Of a stretch of 5,252 nt of DNA, positions 1 to 5,252 are shown in pieces. The DNA comes from Thermoplasmatota archaeon. GTDB taxonomy: Archaea > Thermoplasmatota > Penumbrarchaeia > Penumbrarchaeales > Penumbrarchaeaceae. The position numbers and the translations under genes were made by a program. The DNA lies in assembly GCA_016929175.1 (NCBI GenBank), contig JAFGJI010000187.1, positions 1 through 5,252 on the forward strand. Reading direction: 5' to 3'. Position 1 is the first letter of the stretch; each line of letters starts with the position of its first letter. The notes below the pieces were generated by a model. It was given only the letters and a program-made list of their open reading frames with translations. It ran no database searches and was not told the DNA's origin.

Positions 1-1793
1 CCGCTTGCTCTGATATCGATCGATATGGGTACTTCATCATCGACGTCCGTCACGATGCCATCGAATTCCATGGAACGCCCCGATAAAGATACTGAGATCC
101 CCCTGTTCTTTTCGTCAAGAAGTTCGGAGACCATGCTGGTTACCTTCTCCCTGATCTCATCCTCGACCTCGGAGCGGTTCACCATACCCATTCTGTCAAG
201 AAGCCTTATGAGGTCGCTCGTCAGATAATCCAGTTCATAATCCAGCTCGGTGCTGATATCATAATCCTGCGGATCGAACCTTATCCGGTGAAGTGAGATG
301 GTCCCGTTAATCTCGACATCTATCTCCATGTCCGAAATATAGTGTGAATTCACATCCGAGAGGTCGATATAGGCTTCCAATTCGACCTTCTCGCTTTCAT
401 AGACCGGTGCAAGATCAGAGCCTATGGTCTTGTAACCCCCTGAATAGCTGTAGGTGTTCCTCTCATCGGTGGAGAGAACAGGCTCCTCGTCCAAAAAAAG
501 AAGGTTGTCGGGAAGTGTTATGTTCACGGTTATCCTGTCATCCGTCAAGTATTCCATTTCCCTTCTTATCCGGAGCCCCCCGTTCAGTAATCCGACCAGA
601 TCCTCTCGCTCATACCCTTCGAGGATGTCCAGCTCTATAGGGGATGAGCTGCTCACGAACACACGGTTCGCTGATAGGTCGGATATGATATCGGATAGGT
701 CAGAGCTATACTCCGGCTTTTCGTATTCATCCATTCTCATTTCGGAAACGATCTCCAAAGAAGCTACGTCGAACTTGTCCGATAGGCTGCCCTCGATCTC
801 GTCGGAAACCTGCTCCTCGAGATCCTCCATGTTCTCCTCGATAAGTACCCCCTCACCCAGAGCGAACCTGATGAAACCCGGGGACAGTGTGGATGGAAGG
901 GCCATCGAAGCTGGCAGTTCATCCAGGGCTCCGGACCTTTCTGGGTCTAGGGGTCCGAGGCCGACCCAACCCTCGATGTTCATGGAATCAAGTTCGTACC
1001 AATCAACCTCGATCGATCCCTCGATGACCTCTTCGTCCATCATCGTGACTTGGTCCGCTGCAAGGCTGAATGTGAAATGATCGACGAACTCACCATCCCA
1101 ACTGTCAACTGACCTTGAATAGTAACCCCCGACCGGTGCGGGGCCCATCCCGCTCAGGACCACCTCGATCCCTCCATCCCCGACTGGGTCCCAGCTCGAA
1201 GGGAAGAGATATTCTATTATCTGGCCTGTTTCTGCTCTCAAGGTAACCGTCCTTGTAAACTCGAATCCAGACATCAGCATTCCAAGGATGAACACATCTA
1301 TCCTGTCGGCGTCCAACCTTTCCAGAATATCCTCGTCCAGATAACGGGCCAGATCAATGGTCCCGGAGACGTCCATCTCGTAAACAACGGGAGTGGAAAC
1401 GTTCGCTCCGTTTTCTAGAGAGCCCTTGTCAACGGAGGATCGGACCACATGGAGATCATCGCCGCCGAACGAAAAAGATGTCAGGTTCTCGATCCTCTCT
1501 TCGATCCCGTTCTTCAGCATGCTGATGGTCTCATTGGGCTGTGATGAGTACAAACCTCTCAGTTCTTCGGTATCGAAGGTCTCGTTATCGATCACTATCG
1601 CAATGATATCGACGTTCACATGCAATGAATAATGGGACATCCCCTCGAACTCCACCTCGATCGTAATCCTGAGATCTTCCTCTGCACCCCTGACGGGAAT
1701 TCCGTCAGACGCTCCCGCCAAAAGGAAAAAGGGGGTCACAAGGCTTAAAAAAAGGAATGAAACGAGCATTCGGCAGCATCCCGAGGCTTCCAT
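1..1793 (-). CDS. Large secreted glycoprotein-like protein of unknown family (3' end outside window)
   Basis: The minus strand is open without a stop from 1793 to the left edge, 597 codons plus two bases, so the C-terminus is missing. Residues 9-28 are hydrophobic (MLVSFLFLSLVTPFFLLAGA) and preceded by Arg8, with an A-G-A site before S29: a probable Sec signal peptide. No cysteine follows the cleavage site, so it is not a lipoprotein. The mature part is acidic and has seven N-X-S/T sequons at N70, N87, N103, N131, N424, N496 and N539, typical of archaeal surface glycoproteins. Beta-rich stretches alternate with acidic helix-like segments near 91-106, 318-345 and 540-563. No internal membrane segment is visible; an anchor could lie in the missing part. 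I do not recognise the family and infer only an extracellular or envelope role. The start at 1793 is preferred because it supplies the basic residue before the hydrophobic core; ATG at 1769 is the alternative. Coding is firm, function unknown. Confidence 0.85.
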   Translation of the reverse strand, partial: MEASGCCRMLVSFLFLSLVTPFFLLAGASDGIPVRGAEEDLRITIEVEFEGMSHYSLHVNVDIIAIVIDNETFDTEELRGLYSSQPNETISMLKNGIEERIENLTSFSFGGDDLHVVRSSVDKGSLENGANVSTPVVYEMDVSGTIDLARYLDEDILERLDADRIDVFILGMLMSGFEFTRTVTLRAETGQIIEYLFPSSWDPVGDGGIEVVLSGMGPAPVGGYYSRSVDSWDGEFVDHFTFSLAADQVTMMDEEVIEGSIEVDWYELDSMNIEGWVGLGPLDPERSGALDELPASMALPSTLSPGFIRFALGEGVLIEENMEDLEEQVSDEIEGSLSDKFDVASLEIVSEMRMDEYEKPEYSSDLSDIISDLSANRVFVSSSSPIELDILEGYEREDLVGLLNGGLRIRREMEYLTDDRITVNITLPDNLLFLDEEPVLSTDERNTYSYSGGYKTIGSDLAPVYESEKVELEAYIDLSDVNSHYISDMEIDVEINGTISLHRIRFDPQDYDISTELDYELDYLTSDLIRLLDRMGMVNRSEVEDEIREKVTSMVSELLDEKNRGISVSLSGRSMEFDGIVTDVDDEVPISIDIRAS

Positions 1794-1867
1794 GCAGGAA
1801 CGAAATAACATATATTACAAAATACTTGTTATCACATTTTGTTTACAAAGGAACATGTGTGGTTGCG
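1794..1867. promoter_or_regulatory. Divergent promoter region between the secreted-protein gene and taw2
   Basis: This short gap is much richer in A and T than the flanking genes and must hold the promoters of two genes that point away from each other. A TATA-like core, catatatta at 1809-1817, would place a plus-strand transcription start about 25 bases on, near 1838-1843, leaving a short leader before taw2. Read on the minus strand the same bases (taatatatg) could direct transcription to about 1787-1793, close to the start of the secreted protein. An inverted repeat, acaaaat (1817-1823) and attttgt (1836-1842), and a direct repeat ttacaaa (1815-1821 and 1843-1849) lie in the same stretch. 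The promoter role is inferred from position and composition; the exact boxes are uncertain. Confidence 0.55.
1847..1851 (+). promoter_or_regulatory. Possible ribosome binding site of taw2
   Basis: The bases aaagg lie 7 bases before an in-frame GTG at 1859 and 16 bases before the ATG at 1868. A ribosome binding site at this place would favour the GTG, adding three residues (VVA) to the protein. The match to the archaeal anti-Shine-Dalgarno is short, so I keep the ATG as the reported start and note the GTG as a real alternative. Confidence 0.3.
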
Positions 1868-3025
1868 ATGACCGACCCGATCCTGGACCATGAGGCGGAT
1901 CTATATCCGAACAGTTTCACCGCATCGATAAGTATGCAGGAAGCCGAGAGGTTCAGGGCCATTCTGATGGATAACAACATCTTTGATCCGGAAAGGTCTA
2001 TCGGAAGGGACGAGATGGTACATTTTCCCGTGAGGTTGCCTGAAGGACGGGACATGGAATGGTTCATCTGGCTGATCGAAGATCTGGCGGATCAGGTGCT
2101 CATTTCGGAAGCGGGGGCAATGACCATGCCGCGTCAGAGGAAGCGGACCCCATTCCAGGAGATAAGGAGCATCCTCGAGACTGAACTGGAGCCGCATGAG
2201 GTCCAGCTCCTCCCTGATAAATGGGAGATGATTGGCGACTGTCTGGTTCTGAAGATCGATGAGGGACTGCTTTACAGCCTTGATACCCTCTGCAGGACAT
2301 ATCAGGAGGTACTCGGAGCGAGGTACACGCTGGTGGATATGAACGGGATCCACGGCGAGCTCAGAAAACCGGAATTCATAACGGCCAGCGAGCCGAAGGA
2401 CGGGAACTGGGACGTCGTGCACACGGAGAACGGTGTGAGATACCGTCTCGATCCCAGGAAGGTAATGTTCTCATCCGGGAACATCGACGAGAGGACCGGG
2501 ATGGTGGAGATCATCAGGAATGGGCCCAGACCTCCCGGTCTTGTGGGAACCGATGAAGGGGAGGTGGTCGTGGACATGTTCGCTGGGATCGGATACTTCT
2601 CCATCCCGATCGCCCTGGGGTGCAATGTGAAGAGCGTTCGGTCGATCGAGAAGGACCCTGTCTCTTACGAATATCTCCTGAAGAACATCGAGGATAACGG
2701 GGTCAAGGGAAAGGTGATACCCCTGCTTGGGGATAACAGGGAGGTCGACCCAGGAGCACCCGCAGACAGGGTAATGATGGGATATGTCGGGGGAACAATG
2801 GAATTCCTGGACAGGGCGGTCGTCCTGATATCCCCCAAGGGTGCGATCATACATCTTCATGACACGGTGAAGGTCGAGGACGGATACGTTTGGCTGACGG
2901 CCCGGGCATGCAATAGACTGAAGGAACTTGGGTGGGGGTCCGAAGTTATCGGCCACAGAAAGGTCAAATCCTATGCACCGAGGATAGATCACATAGTCAT
3001 CGATATAATGGCGACGCCACTTTGA
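1868..3025 (+). CDS. taw2: tRNA(Phe) 4-demethylwyosine C7 aminocarboxypropyltransferase (Taw2/TYW2 family)
   Basis: Transfers the 3-amino-3-carboxypropyl group of S-adenosylmethionine to the 4-demethylwyosine base at position 37 of tRNA-Phe, a step of archaeal wyosine synthesis in the cytoplasm. The 385-residue protein has the class I SAM-binding motif VVDMFAGIGYFSIP (233-246), acidic IEKDP (260-264), and KVMFSSGNIDER (198-209), the substrate-side F..N..ER motif. The segment DRVMMGYVGGT (300-310) followed by GAIIHLHDTV (325-334) is the Taw2 form; the related methyltransferase Trm5 has MNLP at the first place. RKVKSYAP (364-371) is the conserved C-terminal motif. IHGELRKPEF (161-170) also matches Taw2. 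Residues about 23-56 resemble the Trm5 D1 domain, making the protein about 100 residues longer than the Pyrococcus enzyme. ATG 1868 is chosen as the first methionine after the promoter; GTG 1859 is possible, and the open frame back to 1757 overlaps the opposite gene and is unlikely. Aminocarboxypropyl rather than methyl transfer is inferred from motifs. Confidence 0.88.
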   Translation: MTDPILDHEADLYPNSFTASISMQEAERFRAILMDNNIFDPERSIGRDEMVHFPVRLPEGRDMEWFIWLIEDLADQVLISEAGAMTMPRQRKRTPFQEIRSILETELEPHEVQLLPDKWEMIGDCLVLKIDEGLLYSLDTLCRTYQEVLGARYTLVDMNGIHGELRKPEFITASEPKDGNWDVVHTENGVRYRLDPRKVMFSSGNIDERTGMVEIIRNGPRPPGLVGTDEGEVVVDMFAGIGYFSIPIALGCNVKSVRSIEKDPVSYEYLLKNIEDNGVKGKVIPLLGDNREVDPGAPADRVMMGYVGGTMEFLDRAVVLISPKGAIIHLHDTVKVEDGYVWLTARACNRLKELGWGSEVIGHRKVKSYAPRIDHIVIDIMATPL

Positions 3026-3028
3026 TAC

Positions 3029-3044
3029 GTAAAACTTTAAGATA
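3029..3044 (+). promoter_or_regulatory. Likely archaeal promoter (BRE plus TATA box) of trkAH
   Basis: Just after the taw2 stop, a purine-rich stretch gtaaaa is followed by the TATA-like ctttaaga (3035-3042). Its centre lies about 34 bases before the trkA ATG, so transcription would begin near 3063-3066 and give a leader of only some 6-9 bases. This suggests the trk genes can be transcribed separately from taw2, although the 46-base gap also allows read-through. No clear oligo-T terminator is visible in the gap. Confidence 0.5.
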
Positions 3045-3064
3045 ACCTTACCCGATAACAAGAC

Positions 3065-3070
3065 AGGTGA
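3065..3070 (+). promoter_or_regulatory. Shine-Dalgarno-like site of trkA, unusually close to the ATG
   Basis: The sequence aggtga matches the archaeal 16S anti-Shine-Dalgarno but leaves only one base before ATG 3072. The next codon is GTG at 3075, which would be four bases from the site. The start is therefore either the ATG or the adjacent GTG, a difference of one residue. With the promoter so close, near-leaderless initiation is also possible. Confidence 0.45.
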
Positions 3071-3071
3071 A

Positions 3072-4439
3072 ATGGTGAAGAACATCATCATCGCCGGCGG
3101 GGGAGATGTCGGTTACCATCTGGCAAAAACGCTGTCCGAGGAAGGGCACCGGATAACCTTGATCGAGAGGCTGGAAGAGATCACCGAGAAGCTTGAAGCA
3201 CTGGATATACTTGTCGTAACGGGTAACGCTGCTTCTCCGTCGGTCCTCCAGAAGGCATACATAAGCTCTGCCGATATGTTCATTGCCGTAACCGGAGTGG
3301 ACGAGGTGAACATGGCGGCCTGCGCCATAGCGAAGAACCGCGGCTGCAGGACCATGGCAAGGATCAACAGTGCTGATTACATAGAAAAACCTGTCAGCAC
3401 CGAGGACCTGAAGGATGCGGGTATAGACCTTGCCTTCTGCCCGGAGCTCATATCCTCCGAACACATGGCGAACATACTGAACATCCCGCTCATGCTGGAT
3501 TCTCCTCTTTTCCTTCAGGAAAAGGTCCGGGTTCTCGAGGTCCGGGTGGACAAGAACTCCAGGGCCTCCGGAAAGGAGCTTAAAAAGATCTCATATCCAC
3601 CGGATGTCAATCTGATCTGCATCTTCCGGAATGAGAACGTGATCATACCCCGGGGCAATGAAAGGCTGCAGCCCAACGACAGGGTAATTGCTGTTGCTTC
3701 AAACGAGGGCAGCGAGGTTTCCTTCCAGGTGCTGAGCAGGATGCTAGGTGTTCCCCTTAGGGGGGATTTCAAGAAACCCATAGATAAAGTGATGATCGCT
3801 GGCGCTTCAAGGATCGGCTATCATATGGCCCGCCTTCTTTCGGAGCGGAACATGTCCGTTCTCATGATCGACGAGAGCGAGGCCCGATGCAGGGAGATGT
3901 CAGAGAAACTGCCCGATGTGCTCGTAATAAACGGTCAACCTACCGACAAGGAGCTTCTAAAGGAGGAGGGAATATCGGAAACAGATGCATTCCTGGCCGT
4001 CACCGACAAGGAGGAGGTGAACATACTCACATCCCTGCTGGCCAGGCAGTACGGTGCAAAAAGGTCCATCGCCCTCGTGGACAAACCGGGCCTGAGGTCG
4101 GTCCTTGAAGAGGCAGGCATAGATCTGGTGGTCTCGCCAAGGTCCGCCACGCTGTCAACGATCCTGAAATATTTCCATCAGGACGATTTCGATTCGGTGG
4201 GAACCCTCGGCCATGCGGATGTCCAGGTCATCGATATCAGGGTCAGGGAAAGATCAAAGGCTGCCAACCGGAGGTTGGATTCGATAATGAGGTTCAAGAA
4301 AAGGGACATGCTTGTTGGTGCGATCGTTCGCGGGAACAATGTCATAATACCCCATGGTGACACATTCATTCACCCCAAGGACAGGCTTTTGATCTTCACG
4401 AAGAGCAACACCCTGAAATGGGTAAAGGATTACTTCTAG
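3072..4439 (+). CDS. trkA: TrkA, two-repeat RCK regulatory subunit of Trk potassium uptake system
   Basis: Cytosolic nucleotide-binding protein that assembles as a ring on the TrkH channel and gates potassium entry. At 455 residues it has the length of a full two-repeat TrkA (458 in E. coli). The first RCK-N Rossmann fold (about 1-135) has IIIAGGGDVG with a complete GxGxxG (G9, G11, G14) and an acidic E32 at the end of strand 2, which favours NAD(H) over NADP(H). The first RCK-C domain spans about 150-212. The second Rossmann fold (about 236-365) has IAGASRIG (242-249), where the middle glycine is serine, and acidic D267. The second RCK-C domain spans about 382-446. The two C domains share a visible pattern, NENVIIPRGNERLQPNDR and GNNVIIPHGDTFIHPKDR, showing the internal duplication. 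trkH follows 10 bases later, which supports the assignment. Confidence 0.95.
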   Translation: MVKNIIIAGGGDVGYHLAKTLSEEGHRITLIERLEEITEKLEALDILVVTGNAASPSVLQKAYISSADMFIAVTGVDEVNMAACAIAKNRGCRTMARINSADYIEKPVSTEDLKDAGIDLAFCPELISSEHMANILNIPLMLDSPLFLQEKVRVLEVRVDKNSRASGKELKKISYPPDVNLICIFRNENVIIPRGNERLQPNDRVIAVASNEGSEVSFQVLSRMLGVPLRGDFKKPIDKVMIAGASRIGYHMARLLSERNMSVLMIDESEARCREMSEKLPDVLVINGQPTDKELLKEEGISETDAFLAVTDKEEVNILTSLLARQYGAKRSIALVDKPGLRSVLEEAGIDLVVSPRSATLSTILKYFHQDDFDSVGTLGHADVQVIDIRVRERSKAANRRLDSIMRFKKRDMLVGAIVRGNNVIIPHGDTFIHPKDRLLIFTKSNTLKWVKDYF

Positions 4440-4443
4440 GGGG
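4438..4443 (+). promoter_or_regulatory. Ribosome binding site of trkH overlapping the trkA stop codon
   Basis: The bases aggggg begin inside the TAG stop of trkA and end six bases before TTG 4450. This spacing supports TTG as the trkH start and suggests translational coupling with trkA. A second purine-rich site, ggagg (4460-4464), stands three bases before an in-frame GTG at 4468; it is a better match but badly spaced. Confidence 0.45.
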
Positions 4444-4449
4444 CCTCGA

Positions 4450-5252
4450 TTGAAGCTCCGGAGGATCGTGGTAACCGTCGCACGTTTCAATATCGTCATT
4501 CTCCTTTTGATGATGATCGCCTTCCTTGTGGACCTTGTCTCTGGCGATCTCGGTCCCGGGAACATTCTCAGGTTCACGCTGCCGTTCGCTTTTTCGGCCC
4601 TTGTCTACATCACGGTCATGCTGCTGTCCGGGAAACCGGACCGGATGACCAGAAAGGAGAGATACACCTCGACAATGGCCTCTTTCTTCTACCTGGTGAT
4701 CATCTGCGCGATCCCCTTTATGATCGATGGTATTGTCGGACCTGCCGGGGCGATCTTCGAATCGATGGCGGGTCTGACCACGACAGGTCTTTCCTCATTG
4801 GACCCTGTCGAGACCGCATCTGCGGGGCACGGGCTTCTTTTCTTCAGAGTATCCCTTCAATGGGCGGGGGGTCTGTTCTACCTGGTGTTTGCATTCATGT
4901 TCCTTTCCGACCTCGCGGATGTGGCAAAGAGATCGGCGGACAGGAGGATATTTTCAAGAATAGGGCTCGTTCCCAACCTCTCGACGCTGCTTCAGAACCT
5001 TGCGGTGATCTACGGCATATTCACGGCCCTGTCGTTCATCTCCTTCTATCTGGGGGGCATGGGGCTGTTCGATGCAGTATGCCTCTCACTTTCAACGGTC
5101 AGCACTGGCGGGTTCACATCGACTGGCAGGGTCATTGGGGCAGGGCCCGGGATACATGTCATTGTCATGGTGTTCATGTTCCTTGCAGGCATGGGGTATT
5201 ATGTCCACATGAGCATCTTCTCTGCGAGGGGGAGAATGCGGACCATCCTCGA
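4450..5252 (+). CDS. trkH: TrkH, potassium channel subunit of Trk system (5' part; 3' end outside window)
   Basis: Integral membrane subunit that conducts potassium through four membrane-pore-membrane repeats. The 267 codons present cover somewhat more than half of a usual TrkH. Residues about 10-30 and 40-60 are membrane helices, with KLRRIVV before the first giving the basic cytoplasmic end. A helix at about 77-97 leads to the first pore loop, FESMAGLTTTGLSSL (103-117), whose TTTG is the selectivity-filter motif, followed by LQWAGGLFYLVFAF (136-149). The second repeat has AVCLSLSTVSTGGFTSTG (209-226) with filter STGG. After QWAGG the usual glycine-rich continuation (GGIG or GGMG) reads GGLF. 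The start is TTG 4450, giving MKLRRIVVTVARF in the usual TrkH style; GTG 4468 is the alternative. The gene lies 10 bases after trkA, so the two form an operon encoding a complete potassium uptake system. The third and fourth pore loops are not in the window. Confidence 0.92.
   Translation, partial: MKLRRIVVTVARFNIVILLLMMIAFLVDLVSGDLGPGNILRFTLPFAFSALVYITVMLLSGKPDRMTRKERYTSTMASFFYLVIICAIPFMIDGIVGPAGAIFESMAGLTTTGLSSLDPVETASAGHGLLFFRVSLQWAGGLFYLVFAFMFLSDLADVAKRSADRRIFSRIGLVPNLSTLLQNLAVIYGIFTALSFISFYLGGMGLFDAVCLSLSTVSTGGFTSTGRVIGAGPGIHVIVMVFMFLAGMGYYVHMSIFSARGRMRTIL

Noticed and set aside
454..1080. A 208-codon plus-strand frame rich in serine
   Set aside because: It lies wholly antisense to the 597-codon secreted-protein gene. 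The serine bias is what the complement of GAN/GAT/CTC-rich codons gives, and no family features are visible.
1757..1867. N-terminal extension of taw2 back to ATG 1757
   Set aside because: It would overlap the divergent gene's signal peptide region and be translated through the AT-rich promoter. The extra 37 residues resemble nothing in the Trm5/Taw2 family.
3026..3071. Terminator or small RNA between taw2 and trkA
   Set aside because: I see no hairpin followed by T residues and no oligo-T run; the gap is only 46 bases and is better explained by a promoter.
2471..3091. A 206-codon minus-strand frame across the 3' half of taw2
   Set aside because: It is antisense to the conserved SAM-binding domain of Taw2, extends into the start of trkA, and has no recognisable motif or ribosome site.
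3887..4108. A 73-codon plus-strand frame inside trkA
   Set aside because: It is a shifted reading of the second RCK domain, with a basic low-quality composition and no evidence of coding.
1..5252. Mobile element, CRISPR array, defence island or phage region
   Set aside because: No transposase, integrase, terminal inverted repeats, regularly spaced repeats or defence-protein motifs are visible, and the genes have similar codon use throughout.

Overview
The window looks like ordinary chromosomal sequence from an archaeon. The strongest evidence is a wyosine-pathway tRNA enzyme (Taw2 type), whose family is archaeal and eukaryotic. AT-rich TATA-like boxes at the expected distance before genes, a secreted protein rich in N-glycosylation sequons, short intergenic gaps and frequent AGG and ATA codons agree with this. 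A euryarchaeote, perhaps of the Thermoplasmata, is my guess, but the lineage cannot be fixed from this sequence alone. I see no mobile element, CRISPR array, phage gene, tRNA or rRNA.

Layout. (1) Positions 1-1793, minus strand: a single open frame of about 597 codons that runs off the left edge. It encodes a large secreted protein with a signal peptide, a mature part without cysteine, seven N-X-S/T sequons and three acidic helical segments set in beta-rich sequence. I do not recognise its family. (2) Positions 1794-1867: a compact, AT-rich divergent promoter region containing inverted and direct repeats. (3) Positions 1868-3025, plus strand: taw2, the aminocarboxypropyltransferase of wyosine synthesis at tRNA-Phe position 37. 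It carries an N-terminal extension that resembles the D1 domain of Trm5. (4) Positions 3072-4439, plus strand: trkA, a full-length two-repeat RCK protein that gates a potassium channel, with its own likely promoter. (5) Positions 4450-5252, plus strand: the first 267 codons of trkH, the membrane subunit of the same transporter, cut by the right edge.

How they work together. trkA and trkH are 10 bases apart and almost certainly one potassium-uptake operon: the cytosolic TrkA ring binds nucleotide and controls the TrkH pore. taw2 is a housekeeping tRNA-modification gene with no evident functional link to them. The minus-strand gene faces away from the others and shares only the divergent promoter region with taw2. 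The least explained items are that secreted protein and the extra N-terminal domain of Taw2.
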